The notes beneath the pieces were generated by a model that saw nothing but the letters and a program-made list of their open reading frames with translations, searched no databases and was not told the DNA's origin. Of a stretch of 64,000 nucleotides of DNA, positions 37,343 to 46,441 are shown in pieces. Each line of letters begins with the position of its first letter. Within the stretch, counting starts at the first letter, position 1. Made by a program: the position numbers and the translations under genes. Source of the stretch: Mesorhizobium sp. NZP2298 (GTDB lineage Bacteria; Pseudomonadota; Alphaproteobacteria; Rhizobiales; Rhizobiaceae); the NCBI RefSeq assembly GCF_013170825.1, contig NZ_CP033365.1:7142001-7206000 (forward strand). Reading direction: 5' to 3'.

Positions 37343-38675
37343 ACGCCGTCCGCACCCGCAGCCGCAGAATCGCCAGCAGGCTGAAGCCGCGCGTCAACAG
37401 GAACACGTGAAGTGCCGCCCACAGGCCATGATTGCCGAAGGCAGGCGCGAGCGTCAGCAGCGCGACGATAAAGACGAGAAATGACAGCAACATCATGTTG
37501 CGCATGTCGCGCGACCATGTCGCGCCAATAAAGACACCATCCATCTGGAACGCCAGCACGCCGCTCAGCGCGGTGAATGCCGCCCAGGGCAAATAGATGT
37601 CGGCCACCGAGCGGACCTCCTGCGATGTCGTGACGACGGCGACCAGATCGGCACCAGCCGAGAGCAGCACCAGCGTCGCGGCTCCGGCAAGCCCGAAACC
37701 CCAGAACAAGGTCAGCCGCACCGCCCGCCGGAAGGGCTGCTCGGCACGTGCGCCGACGGCACGGCCCGCGAGCTGTTCGGCGGCGGTGGCAAAGCCGTCG
37801 AGGAAATAACCGGCGACGAGGAAGAAGTTCATCAAGACCGCGTTGGCGGCCAGCGTCACCGTGCCGAACTGCGCACCTTGACGCGTGAACAGCGCGAAGG
37901 CGGCGAGCAGCGAGAACGAGCGGATCATGATGTCGCGGTTGAGCGACAGCATGCGCAGGAAGGCGCTCATGTCGAGCAGGCGATGGCGCGGCAGGGACGC
38001 GGTCGAGCGGAAGCGGAGCACCACGATGGCGAGACCCAGCAGCATGGCCAGGAACTCGCCGGTGACGGTCGCCCAGGCGACGCCGGCAACACCCCAGCCG
38101 AGCTTCAGGCCAAGCAGGAAGCAGAGCGCGATGTTGATGCCGTTGAGCACCAGCTGCAGCACAAGGCCGAGCCCGCCCTCGCCACGCCCCAGCACGTAAC
38201 CGAGGATGGCATAGTTGATCAGCGAGAAGGGTGCGGCAAGCAGCCTGATCCTGATGTAGACGCCCATCGCCTCGCTGACGCGCGGTTCAGCGCCCATGAA
38301 CCACTGGCCGCCGACGGCGATCAGCGGTGAAAGCGCTACCAGCACGATGCCGGCGACGACCGCGATCAGCACGGCACGCCAGAACACCGCCTGTTCCTCC
38401 AGCGCGTCGCCGCGCCCGAACGCCTGGGCGACGAGACCCGTGGTGCCGGAGCGCAGGAAATTGAAGGTGGTGAAGACGACACTGAACACCAGAGATCCCG
38501 CGGCCAGGCCGCCGAGAAGGGCCGCGTCGCCGAACTGCCCGACCACCGCCGTGTCGACCAGGCCGAGCATTGGCGTGGTCAGATAGGCGAGCGTCATCGG
38601 CACCGCTATGGCGAGCACGGAACGGTTGGTGACGACAAAAGATCTGGCGTCGGCTGGGATTGCACCCTTGTCCAA
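37335..38675 (-). CDS. MATE-family efflux transporter (DinF-like)
   Basis: About 446 residues with 12 hydrophobic helices. DinF-subgroup motifs are PMLGLVDTAVVGQFGDAALLGG and FLRSGTTGLVAQAFGRGD. Ion-driven export of drugs or metabolites is likely. The open frame runs to 38864, but that start would overlap the divergent deacetylase gene and add about 60 non-conserved residues. A TTG at 38675 gives the normal family length and is preferred, with only a weak ribosome site. Confidence 0.88.
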   Translation of the reverse strand: MDKGAIPADARSFVVTNRSVLAIAVPMTLAYLTTPMLGLVDTAVVGQFGDAALLGGLAAGSLVFSVVFTTFNFLRSGTTGLVAQAFGRGDALEEQAVFWRAVLIAVVAGIVLVALSPLIAVGGQWFMGAEPRVSEAMGVYIRIRLLAAPFSLINYAILGYVLGRGEGGLGLVLQLVLNGINIALCFLLGLKLGWGVAGVAWATVTGEFLAMLLGLAIVVLRFRSTASLPRHRLLDMSAFLRMLSLNRDIMIRSFSLLAAFALFTRQGAQFGTVTLAANAVLMNFFLVAGYFLDGFATAAEQLAGRAVGARAEQPFRRAVRLTLFWGFGLAGAATLVLLSAGADLVAVVTTSQEVRSVADIYLPWAAFTALSGVLAFQMDGVFIGATWSRDMRNMMLLSFLVFIVALLTLAPAFGNHGLWAALHVFLLTRGFSLLAILRLRVRTAFS

Positions 38676-38807
38676 GGAATTGCTGCCTTGCTGATTGATG
38701 CTTGATCGAGGAGCCGATGTGCCCCATTTTCCGGCCACCGCGCAATCGTTCTTCCCGCGATGGCCAACCGAAATCCCGGTCTGGCGTGAGCCCGCCGGAT
38801 TCCGTTC

Positions 38808-39710
38808 ATGCCCCTGCAGATCGTCCACCATCCTGACTACGACGCCGGCTTCACTGCCAACCATCGCTTCCCGATGAGCAAGTATCCGCTCCTGATGGAG
38901 GCCTTGCGGGCACGCGGCCTGGCGGGACCCGACGCGCTCAACACAGCGGTCCCCGCACCAGCGTCATGGCTGAAGCTTGCCCATGCGGCCGACTATGTCG
39001 ACCAGGTCATCGGCTGTTCGGTGCCGGAAAAAATCGAGCGTGAGATCGGTTTTCCGGTCGGCCCGCGCGTTTCGCTCCGCGCGCAGCTTGCCACCGGCGG
39101 CACGGTGTTGGCCGCGCGACTTGCCTTGCGCCACGGCATCGCCTGCAACACCGCCGGCGGCAGCCATCATGCGCGGCGCGCGCAAGGTGCCGGCTTCTGC
39201 ACCTTCAACGACGTCGCCGTCGCTTCGCTGGTCTTGCTCACACAGGGTGCGGCACAGAATATCCTGGTCGTCGATCTCGATGTACATCAGGGCGATGGCA
39301 CCGCGGATATTCTGAGCAGCGAGCCAAGCGTGTTCACATTTTCCATGCATGGCGAGCGCAACTACCCCGTGCGCAAGATCGCTTCCGATCTCGACATTGC
39401 ACTGCCCGACGGAACGGGCGATGCCGCCTATCTCGAAAGGCTGGCCACGATCCTGCCGGAGCTCTCGGCCCAGTTGCGCTGGGACATCGTTTTCTACAAT
39501 GCCGGTGTCGACGTCCATGCCGAGGACCGGCTCGGCAGGCTGGCACTTTCCAATGACGGCCTGCGTGCCCGCGACAAGATGGTCATCGGCCATTTTCGCG
39601 CGCAAGGCATTCCGGTCTGCGGCGTCATCGGCGGCGGCTATTCCACCGATGTGCCGGCCCTTGCCGCACGGCATGCCCTGCTGTTCGAGGTTGCCACGGG
39701 TTACGCCTAG
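38808..39710 (+). CDS. Histone-deacetylase-family hydrolase
   Basis: 300 residues of the arginase/deacetylase fold. It has the His pair GGSHHARRAQGAGFCTFND, the zinc-ligand segment VVDLDVHQGDG, NAGVDVHAEDRLG and GGGYS, so the zinc site is intact. Bacterial members deacetylate acetylpolyamines, acetoin-linked proteins or other acetyl-amides. No acetoin genes are nearby, so the substrate is open. A RIME-like hairpin follows the stop. Confidence 0.92.
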   Translation: MPLQIVHHPDYDAGFTANHRFPMSKYPLLMEALRARGLAGPDALNTAVPAPASWLKLAHAADYVDQVIGCSVPEKIEREIGFPVGPRVSLRAQLATGGTVLAARLALRHGIACNTAGGSHHARRAQGAGFCTFNDVAVASLVLLTQGAAQNILVVDLDVHQGDGTADILSSEPSVFTFSMHGERNYPVRKIASDLDIALPDGTGDAAYLERLATILPELSAQLRWDIVFYNAGVDVHAEDRLGRLALSNDGLRARDKMVIGHFRAQGIPVCGVIGGGYSTDVPALAARHALLFEVATGYA

Positions 39711-39716
39711 CCCTCT

Positions 39717-39773
39717 GTTTTAACGCAATTCCGAACGGAAAACCGTTTCACACTTTTCCTGGAATTGCTCCAA
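39717..39773. repeat. RIME1-like element, half copy, inverted
   Basis: About 57 bp matching, in reverse complement, the left half of the element at 28710 (GGAGCAATTCCAGGAAAAGT ... CGGTTTTCCG). The right half is absent. It sits between two convergent genes and ends two bases before the stop codon of the next gene. Confidence 0.75.
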
Positions 39774-39774
39774 G

Positions 39775-40038
39775 TCACTTCCGGTAATTGGCGATCCTGA
39801 GCAGGATGAAGGCCGGCACGACGATCGCGGCACCGAGCAGGATGTAGCCAAGGAAGCGGTCGATGGCATGGAAGCCCAGATTCCAGAGGTCGATGAAGAA
39901 TTTCTGGATGCCGTAGAACACATCCATCGGCGACCAGCCGAAGGCATTCATGACAAGCCCGACGAGGAACGACACCACCAGCAGCTTCAGGATCACCCTG
40001 AGCGGCGAGTCGCCGAGAAAGCGCGTCAGTGCGGACAA
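39775..40038 (-). CDS. DUF6460-like small membrane protein
   Basis: 87 residues with two hydrophobic segments (VILKLLVVSFLVGLVMNAFG and LGYILLGAAIVVPAFILLRI) linked by an aromatic segment (FYGIQKFFIDLWNLGFHAID). It matches a small integral membrane family common in rhizobia that has no known role. It is a single gene. Confidence 0.75.
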   Translation of the reverse strand: MSALTRFLGDSPLRVILKLLVVSFLVGLVMNAFGWSPMDVFYGIQKFFIDLWNLGFHAIDRFLGYILLGAAIVVPAFILLRIANYRK

Positions 40039-40230
40039 GGCCGTCTCCCGATTGAGATGCCCAGACTCACGGGCACAGCCCAGAGATACGTGCTTGGCGG
40101 TGATCCATCAAGCCAGCGTGCTCTGTCCGCGTAACCCGATTGGCCGCCGCTGGAAACCCGCGTATCCACCTTACTTATCTGTTTTCTAACCAATTGCCGC
40201 TATTGCCATTGCAAGAGCGGGAGCCAGGCT

Positions 40231-41322
40231 TTGGTGGGAACGGGAAAAATCGGCGCGCACCGCGCGGTCATGCTGTCGGTTGTCGTGCCATGCTATAACG
40301 AGCGCGATGGCGTGGCCGAGCTTCACCGACGCGTCAGCGCCGCATGCCTTGAACAGAACGCTTCCTACGAGATCGTGCTCGTCATCGACGGCGCGACAGA
40401 CGGCACCCGCGAGACCATTTTCGAACTGGCCGAAAAGGACGACCATGTCGTCGCCATCGACCTTGCCCGCAACTACGGCCATCAGATCGCGCTCAGCGCC
40501 GGGCTGGAATTCTGTCGCGGCGAGCGCATTCTCATTCTCGACGCCGACCTTCAGGATCCGCCCGAACTGCTCGGCGCGATGATGGCCAAGATGGATGAAG
40601 GCTTCGATGTCGTCTACGGCCAGAGGGTGAAGCGCGACGGCGAAAGCTGGTTCAAGCGGGCTTCGGCCTCGATGTTCTACCGATTGCTCGGCCGGATGGT
40701 CGATGTCGAGATCGCGTCGGACTCCGGAGACTTCCGGCTGATGAGCCGCCGTGCGCTCGATCATCTGAACGCGATGCCCGAACGCTATAGGTTTATTCGC
40801 GGCATGGTGAGTTGGATCGGCCTGAACCAAATTGCCTTTCCGTACGAGCGGCACCGGCGTTTTGCCGGCACCACTCACTACCCGCTGAAGAAGATGGTTC
40901 TTCTGGCGGTCGACGCGATGACCAGCTTTTCGATCCTGCCTTTGCGATTTGCCTCGCTGCTGGGGATGATGTTCGGCCTGCTCGGCATGGTCGTGCTTGG
41001 CTATACGCTGTTCGAATGGTCCAGGGGCAACGTGGTACCCGGCTGGACGAGTCTTGCCGCGATCATGCTGATCATGGGCAGCGTCCAGCTTCTGGTGCTT
41101 GGCATCTTCGGCGAATATCTTGGCCGCATGTACATGGAGACGAAGCGGCGGCCGCTGTACTTCGTCAATGAGATCGTTTCGCGTGACCAGCCGACCAAGG
41201 ACAGCGACCTACCCATCCATCGCCTGCAGGAGATGGCGAAAGGGTCGCGCCTAGCTGAGGCGAAAGTCGACCGGATGCAACCGAAACGGCGTGGGCGGCA
41301 TGCGGTCGGCTCTTCCATCTGA
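40231..41322 (+). CDS. Family 2 glycosyltransferase, GtrB/DPM1-like
   Basis: 363 residues. The catalytic domain (1 to about 235) has VVVPCYNERDGV, ILDADLQDPPE (DxD) and GSDS/DSGDFRLMSRRAL-like acceptor motifs. Two C-terminal membrane helices (SLLGMMFGLLGMVVLGYTL, LIMGSVQLLVLGIFGEYLG) follow, as in GtrB. Such enzymes load a sugar onto undecaprenyl phosphate for later transfer to surface glycans. TTG at 40231 or GTG at 40234 follows GGGAG; it overlaps the gtrA-like gene by 32 bases. Confidence 0.9.
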   Translation: MVGTGKIGAHRAVMLSVVVPCYNERDGVAELHRRVSAACLEQNASYEIVLVIDGATDGTRETIFELAEKDDHVVAIDLARNYGHQIALSAGLEFCRGERILILDADLQDPPELLGAMMAKMDEGFDVVYGQRVKRDGESWFKRASASMFYRLLGRMVDVEIASDSGDFRLMSRRALDHLNAMPERYRFIRGMVSWIGLNQIAFPYERHRRFAGTTHYPLKKMVLLAVDAMTSFSILPLRFASLLGMMFGLLGMVVLGYTLFEWSRGNVVPGWTSLAAIMLIMGSVQLLVLGIFGEYLGRMYMETKRRPLYFVNEIVSRDQPTKDSDLPIHRLQEMAKGSRLAEAKVDRMQPKRRGRHAVGSSI

Positions 41323-41752
41323 CGTCTCGCGGATGCTGCGCTTTGGCGCTGTAGGGCTTCTCAACACGGCGCTCGGATATACGTTGATCCTGGCCGGGCT
41401 GGCGCTGGGCCTCGGCGATATCGTTTCCAATGCGGCCGGCTATGCCGCTGGCCTCACCCTTGGCTTCTTTCTCAATCGCCGCTGGACATTCGCACTTGCA
41501 GGCGGCTTCCGCCCCGGCGCGGTTGCTCGATACGCGATGACCTTCGTCGTTGCCTACGGCGCCAATCTGGGCATCGTCATTGCCGCCATGTCCGCCGGCT
41601 TCATCGAGAACCCGTTCGTCCACCTGGCGGGAAACTGCCTCTACTCGATCATCTTCTATCTCGGCTCGGCCCGGTTCGTCTTCGTCGGCGGCGCGGATGA
41701 TCCTGACGCCTTCGCCGCAACGAGCGCGAAATGGCCCGGAGCCGTGACATGA
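41291..41752 (+). CDS. GtrA-family flippase-like membrane protein
   Basis: 153 residues with four membrane helices and the GtrA signature (RFGAVGLLNTALGYTLILA, NAAGYAAGLTLGFFLNRRW). GtrA proteins flip lipid-linked sugars across the inner membrane, partnering GtrB. GTG at 41291 or ATG at 41300 are possible starts. Its last codons lie in the first of three 53-bp tandem units, and its stop overlaps an ATG (ATGA). Confidence 0.9.
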   Translation: MGGMRSALPSDVSRMLRFGAVGLLNTALGYTLILAGLALGLGDIVSNAAGYAAGLTLGFFLNRRWTFALAGGFRPGAVARYAMTFVVAYGANLGIVIAAMSAGFIENPFVHLAGNCLYSIIFYLGSARFVFVGGADDPDAFAATSAKWPGAVT

Positions 41753-41893
41753 ACCAGGCCGCAGCAGTCGTGACGGCGACGCCGTCACCCGGAGCCGTGA
41801 CATGAACCAGGCCGCAGCAGTCGTGACGGCGACGCCGTCACCCGGAGCCGCAACATGAGCCAGGCCGCTGCAATCGCCACGGCAACGCCTTCG
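41735..41893 (+). repeat. Three tandem 53-bp units carrying a translation start
   Basis: Units at 41735-41787 and 41788-41840 are identical; the third (41841-41893) differs at roughly ten positions. Each contains CCCGGAGCCG(T/C)(G/A)ACATGA, so an ATG occurs at 41749, 41802 and 41855. Because 53 is not a multiple of three, the first two ATGs open only 18-codon peptides (MNQAAAVVTATPSPGAVT and a near copy), each ending in a TGA that overlaps the next ATG. The third ATG starts the real membrane protein. A recent duplication of the start region is the simplest explanation. Confidence 0.9.
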
Positions 41894-43345
41894 CTGGGCG
41901 ACGCGCAACGCATCAGGCTGATATTCTGCCTTCTGTGCGCCTGCATCGTGGCTTGTGTGCTCAGCGCCCTTGCCAGCGCGATCCTGCAGGATCCCGACAA
42001 TTGGTGGCAGGTGAAAGTTGGCCTGGACTTCCTGGAACACGGGACGTTTCCGCTTGTCGACCCTTATTCCTATACGTTCGGCGGCCAGCCCTGGATCGCC
42101 AAGGAATGGCTGGGACAGGTCTTTCTGGCGCTTGCCTACCGCGCGGGCGGCTGGAATGGCGTCGTCGCACTGATCATCGCCACCGTCGGCCTGACCGTCT
42201 TCCTGATGGGATGGTTCCTCAGCGCATGGCTGAGGCCGATACTGGCGATAGGGCTGACCTTCGTGGTGGCTTTCCTGATCGCCCCTATCTATACCGCACG
42301 CCCCCACGTCTTCACCTTGCCGATCATCGTCGTCTGGACGGCAATGCTGTTTCGCGCCGCGCGGGAAGAGAGGGCTCCACCTTTGTGGCTGCTCATACTT
42401 GTCGTCTTGTGGGCCAACCTGCACGCCACGTTCACCCTGAGCTTCGTCATCGCCGCCTTTGCCGGGCTTGGTCTGCTGGCGCGCTCGGGCCTGTCGAAAC
42501 CCGCTCTCCTGGCGAAATGGGTGGCTTTCGGCCTCCTCTGCCCACTTGTGAGCCTGATGCATCCCTACGGCGTCAAAGCCATCCTGGCGACATTCACCGT
42601 GGCCTATGGCAACGAGGCGGTGCCGCTCATACTGGAGTGGCGGCCGTTCAATGCCCAGGAGCAGATCTTCGAGGAAGCGGTGATGCTGTTGGCGCTTTTC
42701 GGGCTTCTGGTGTCGAGGCTGCGGATCGGCTGGGCCAAGGCGCTGTTCGTCGTCTTCGCCTTGCATGTCTATCTCACCCATCTGCGATTTGTGTATCTGC
42801 CCTTCCTGCTGATTCCCTTGGTGATCGCCGTCGAGGTCGCACAGCAATACCCTTCGCTCTCAACCACGACCTGGCTGACGGAAAAGCGTGACGGGTTGGA
42901 AAAATTCTTCGCCAACCGGTTCTACGCTGTCTGCGGCGCCATGGCCGTCCTGCTGGTCGCGGCGGCCGCAATCCTCGGCAATGCCTACCAGGTGGCACCG
43001 AGCCCGAAGACATCCGCCAGCGGTGCCCTCGCATTCGCCGGGGATCACCACCTATCGAGCAACGTGCTGAATTCCTATAATTTCGGCGGCACCCTGATTT
43101 TTCATGGCATCAAGACTTACATCGACGGCAGGACAGACCAGCTGTTCCTGGGCGGTTTCACGAAAACCGACGACGCAACGGGACGCAGCGACGGAAAACC
43201 GCTGCTCGAGGCCCAGTTGAAGAAATACGCCATTGGCTGGGCACTGCTTACAGCCGACGACACCCGCATCCCCTTCTTCGCGGAGTTGGGCTGGAAGCGG
43301 GCCTATGCGGACGATTATGCCGTGATTTATCTGCCCGGCACCTGA
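41855..43345 (+). CDS. Polytopic membrane protein, probable GT-C-type glycosyltransferase
   Basis: 496 residues with about 10-11 membrane helices and a C-terminal soluble part of about 120 residues. The first loop (PDNWWQVKVGLDFLEHGTFP...EWLGQVF) resembles the acidic-aromatic first loop of GT-C transferases. It is third in a GtrB-GtrA-X arrangement, where X is the transferase that moves the sugar from the lipid to the surface glycan (inference from context). The N-terminal MSQAAAIATATPS is the diverged third copy of the upstream tandem repeat. Confidence 0.8.
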   Translation: MSQAAAIATATPSLGDAQRIRLIFCLLCACIVACVLSALASAILQDPDNWWQVKVGLDFLEHGTFPLVDPYSYTFGGQPWIAKEWLGQVFLALAYRAGGWNGVVALIIATVGLTVFLMGWFLSAWLRPILAIGLTFVVAFLIAPIYTARPHVFTLPIIVVWTAMLFRAAREERAPPLWLLILVVLWANLHATFTLSFVIAAFAGLGLLARSGLSKPALLAKWVAFGLLCPLVSLMHPYGVKAILATFTVAYGNEAVPLILEWRPFNAQEQIFEEAVMLLALFGLLVSRLRIGWAKALFVVFALHVYLTHLRFVYLPFLLIPLVIAVEVAQQYPSLSTTTWLTEKRDGLEKFFANRFYAVCGAMAVLLVAAAAILGNAYQVAPSPKTSASGALAFAGDHHLSSNVLNSYNFGGTLIFHGIKTYIDGRTDQLFLGGFTKTDDATGRSDGKPLLEAQLKKYAIGWALLTADDTRIPFFAELGWKRAYADDYAVIYLPGT

Positions 43346-43399
43346 TTTTCAGCATCGAGAGAGGCCGGTGCAGCCGGCGCCCAAACCCCGGCATCCGGC

Positions 43400-43437
43400 T
43401 TGACATGAATATTGCAGTGCAGCAAACTTATGCTGCA
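43400..43437 (+). promoter_or_regulatory. Dyad and -35-like box upstream of acyltransferase gene
   Basis: TTGACA (43400-43405) is followed by an inverted repeat TGCAGCA (43418-43424) / TGCTGCA (43431-43437), extended with mismatches to 11 bases per arm. It lies about 110 bases before the acyltransferase start. A good -10 hexamer at 17-bp spacing is not evident, so this may be an operator rather than a strong promoter. Confidence 0.35.
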
Positions 43438-43545
43438 GAGCACAGTCCGTGAAACCACGAGCCACGATTTTGTACGACGGGGAAATCGCAGCATGAGGAG
43501 CATGTCAAGTTCCGAGGCACGAGCCACGGCGTACGGACCGGCCGA

Positions 43546-45432
43546 ATGAACTACAGGCGCGATATCGATGGCCTGCGGGCCGTTGCCGTGCTCCCCGTCG
43601 TGCTCTTCCATTTCGGCGTGTCCGCCATTCCCGGCGGCTTCACCGGCGTCGACATTTTCTTCGTGATATCGGGCTATCTGATCAGCGGCAGCCTGCTCGA
43701 CGATCTCGAGCGCGGCCAGTTCTCGATCGGCCGCTTTTACTGGCGCCGCGCACGGCGGATCCTGCCGGCGCTGACCTTCGTCATCCTGCTCGCGAGCATC
43801 GCCGCCTGGTTCATCCTTCTGCCGTCCGACCTTCACGAATACAGCCTCAGTGTGATCGCGGCCTCGACCTTCTGGTCGAACATCTATTTCTGGAAGACGA
43901 CCAACTATTTCTCGATCGACGCGGAACTGCGGCCCCTGCTGCACACATGGTCGCTTTCGGTCGAGGAGCAGTACTATATCTTCGCGCCGATCCTTGTGTA
44001 TCTGATCTACCGATACGCCTCGAAGCGCTGGCTGACGATATTGCTGCCGATTGCCATCGGCAGTTTTGCCCTGGCGGTGATGGCAACCACGCTGGCGCCG
44101 ACCGCCGGTTTCTACCTCTTGCCGACGCGTATCTGGGAACTGGCGCTGGGCGCCATGCTGATGCTGAGAAAGCCACCCGCACTTGCCAGCCGTCCGCTGA
44201 CGGAACTGATCGGCCTCGCCGGTTTCGGCCTGCTTGCATTCGGGTTTCTGACGATTTCGGAGAGTGACCCGTTTCCGGGCTACAATGCCCTGTTTCCCTG
44301 CATCGGCACGGCGCTGCTGATCTATGCGGGCCAGATCCACCCGGACAGACCTGTCCCTGTCGCCACCCGCGTGCTTCAGCTCACTCCATTGGTCTGGGTC
44401 GGCCTGATCTCGTATTCGCTCTATCTCGTTCACTGGCCGATCAATTCGTTCGTCCACTATCTCTCGCTGAAAGCCATCGGCGTGCCGACGATCATCGCAA
44501 TGATCGTGGCGAGCGTCGCCCTGGCGACGTTCTCCTGGAAATATGTCGAGCAGCCGTTCCGCCGGAAAAGCACCTTCACGGCGCCGCTGCCCATCTTCGC
44601 CTTTTCGGCCACAGCGATCGTCCTTCTGTGCGTCGGCGGTTTGGCCGGCGCGCTCGGCAAGGGGTTTCCGCAACGGTTCCCGGACTTCTCGACGGAGCGG
44701 GTGCTGGTGGGCGACTGGCGCAATGGCGTCTGCTTCAACGAGGGCGCGAGCCGGATCGAGAACTGGAACCTCGCCGACTGCACCCGAACGCACGGCTTTC
44801 CAACCAATGTGCTGTTGTGGGGCGATTCCTTCGCCGCTCACTACGTATCGGGCCTTGAGGCCAACGCGCAGAAAATCCAGGCCAATGTCATCCAGTACAC
44901 CTATGCCGGCTGCCCGCCCAACCTGAGCTACTTCTCGTATGCCCGGCCGGCCTGCACGCGCTTCAACGAACGGGCGCTGTCGATCATCCGCGATGCCAAC
45001 ATCCAGGCCGTGATCCTGAGTGGCCGATGGACCGACTATCAGGCCAGGGGTTTCGACGGCCTGCAGAAGACGATCGACCGGCTTAACGGGATGGGCGTCA
45101 AGGTCTATGTCATCGGGCAGTCTCCGGAGTTCATCGCCGACGTGCAGAAAATCGCCTTCTTCGCACGGCGCGAGCATGTGGCGAACACATCCTGGCCGAT
45201 GGCCATGGACCCGGACATCAACAAGCAGGTGCTGCCTTTCGTCAAAGGGGCAACGTTCATCGACCCGCTGGCCTATCTGTGCGACGCGGCCGGCTGTTCC
45301 TACGCAGACGCCGGCACCAGGCAATTTCTCTATTTCGACTACGGTCATTTCTCTTCGGCGGGCGCGATACTCGCCATCTCGAAATACTGGCCGAGCTTTG
45401 CCGCCAGCAACAAGGTCGCGAAGGCAAAATAA
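43546..45432 (+). CDS. AT3 acyltransferase with SGNH domain (OafA/YrhL type)
   Basis: 628 residues. The N-terminal ~350 are a 10-11-helix AT3 membrane acyltransferase with DIDGLRAVAVLPVVLFHF, TGVDIFFVISGYLISG and RRARRILPAL. The C-terminal ~230 are a periplasmic SGNH esterase-like domain with the Ser motif LLWGDSFAAHY and the Asp/His motif FDYGHFSSAG. Such proteins acetylate O-antigen or other glycans, the AT3 part moving acetyl across the membrane. Its position behind the Gtr-like genes supports a role in surface polysaccharide decoration. Confidence 0.92.
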   Translation: MNYRRDIDGLRAVAVLPVVLFHFGVSAIPGGFTGVDIFFVISGYLISGSLLDDLERGQFSIGRFYWRRARRILPALTFVILLASIAAWFILLPSDLHEYSLSVIAASTFWSNIYFWKTTNYFSIDAELRPLLHTWSLSVEEQYYIFAPILVYLIYRYASKRWLTILLPIAIGSFALAVMATTLAPTAGFYLLPTRIWELALGAMLMLRKPPALASRPLTELIGLAGFGLLAFGFLTISESDPFPGYNALFPCIGTALLIYAGQIHPDRPVPVATRVLQLTPLVWVGLISYSLYLVHWPINSFVHYLSLKAIGVPTIIAMIVASVALATFSWKYVEQPFRRKSTFTAPLPIFAFSATAIVLLCVGGLAGALGKGFPQRFPDFSTERVLVGDWRNGVCFNEGASRIENWNLADCTRTHGFPTNVLLWGDSFAAHYVSGLEANAQKIQANVIQYTYAGCPPNLSYFSYARPACTRFNERALSIIRDANIQAVILSGRWTDYQARGFDGLQKTIDRLNGMGVKVYVIGQSPEFIADVQKIAFFARREHVANTSWPMAMDPDINKQVLPFVKGATFIDPLAYLCDAAGCSYADAGTRQFLYFDYGHFSSAGAILAISKYWPSFAASNKVAKAK

Positions 45433-45529
45433 AAACGCAGGCCCGCGCTGAGGGAACTGCTGGAGAGTGCGTTTCGCGAGCCGCTTTGCGATTGCCCGAA
45501 GGCCGAACCTCATGGTAACGAGGGCACGC

Positions 45530-45603
45530 GCGGGTATGATGTAATGGTAGCCTGTCAGCTTCCCAAGCTGAACGCGCGGGTTCGATTCCCGCTACCCGCT
45601 CCA
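45530..45603 (+). tRNA. tRNA-Gly (anticodon CCC)
   Basis: 74 bases including an encoded CCA. Acceptor GCGGGTA pairs with TACCCGC; the anticodon stem TCAGC/GCTGA encloses loop TTCCCAA, giving anticodon CCC; the T-arm contains GGTTCGATTCC. It reads GGG glycine codons. I see no attachment-site duplicate of its 3' end in this window. Confidence 0.95.
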
Positions 45604-45685
45604 AGCTTTCGGCGCACCATCCAGACAACAGACGGATAAGGCGGCACTTTCAAAGCCGCCGCCCAATCGACAAAGGACGACACCT

Positions 45686-45919
45686 GTGAGCGAACCCACC
45701 GTGGCCGAGGCGACTGAAAATATCTATGCGTCGCTACGGGCGGACAATGCCGACATCGACGCACATATCGCGACGCTTAAGGCAGCGCTGACACGAGAGG
45801 GCACAAAAGAGGCTGTGTTCGATCCGACCAAGTTGGCGCAGAACAACCGCTCGGGCCGCAAATTGATGCAGGCTTATTTTCGGCAGCGCGGCGTGAGCGT
45901 GAAGTTTTCGGACCAGTAG
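45686..45919 (+). CDS. Small conserved hypothetical protein
   Basis: 77 residues starting with GTG, preceded by AAGGACGACACCT. It is mostly helical and charged, with a basic second half (KLAQNNRSGRKLMQAYFRQRG) that could bind nucleic acid. No family was recognised. It lies just downstream of tRNA-Gly. Confidence 0.6.
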   Translation: MSEPTVAEATENIYASLRADNADIDAHIATLKAALTREGTKEAVFDPTKLAQNNRSGRKLMQAYFRQRGVSVKFSDQ

Positions 45920-46082
45920 GCCGAGCGGGCGATCTCAAGCGCGCCGCTCGGAGTGCTCGGACGGACCGGCGTTTGCCATTTGGGGTCGGCTGCCTGGCGA
46001 AATAATAACGATCGACCGACAGCTCGAACGCCGCGTGGGATCACGGTCTCCCCCGTCATTCGTGCGAGCCAAACTGCAACGA

Positions 46083-46367
46083 TCAATCGCGGTGTTCGGG
46101 CATGGCCTTCAGCTGATCCTTCGTCCATGACGTGACGGCATGGACATCTCCATCCTCGTCGCGCATGAAGTCGAGTTCATTCGATGCGACCGCAACGGGC
46201 TTTGCACCGATGCCAAGAAACCCACCGACATCGATGACAATTTGCGTGCCATGGACATGGTCGACGGAACCGATCTTCTCGTCGGCCGGGCCATAAATGG
46301 TAGCACCCTCAAGAATGTCGGGGGTCAGTTCCGAGCCAGCAAGGCGGGTGTGATTCGAGTGGTCCAT
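46083..46367 (-). CDS. DUF2171/PRC-barrel-like protein
   Basis: 94 residues from the ATG at 46367, preceded by GGAGAA; a GTG at 46394 would add nine residues. The core (EGATIYGPADEKIGSVDHVHGTQIVIDVGG) is the small beta-barrel of the DUF2171/PRC-barrel group. It is cytoplasmic with no known reaction; these proteins are frequent among rhizobial stress-related small genes. Confidence 0.8.
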   Translation of the reverse strand: MDHSNHTRLAGSELTPDILEGATIYGPADEKIGSVDHVHGTQIVIDVGGFLGIGAKPVAVASNELDFMRDEDGDVHAVTSWTKDQLKAMPEHRD

Positions 46368-46441
46368 GAGCTGCTTCTCCGCTTGGGTTGACACGATCTA
46401 ACCAGCGAAAAGGCGAACGGTTCCAGCGGTCCCGAGGCGGA

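Noticed and set aside
41735..41893. Tandem 53-bp units as a possible CRISPR array
   Set aside because: There are no spacers: the units are directly adjacent, and they overlap coding sequence ends and starts.
43327..45513. 728-codon open frame on the minus strand
   Set aside because: It is antisense to the AT3-SGNH acyltransferase, which has intact motifs throughout.
45530..45603. tRNA-Gly as an island attachment site
   Set aside because: No integrase gene and no second copy of the tRNA 3' end was seen in the window.
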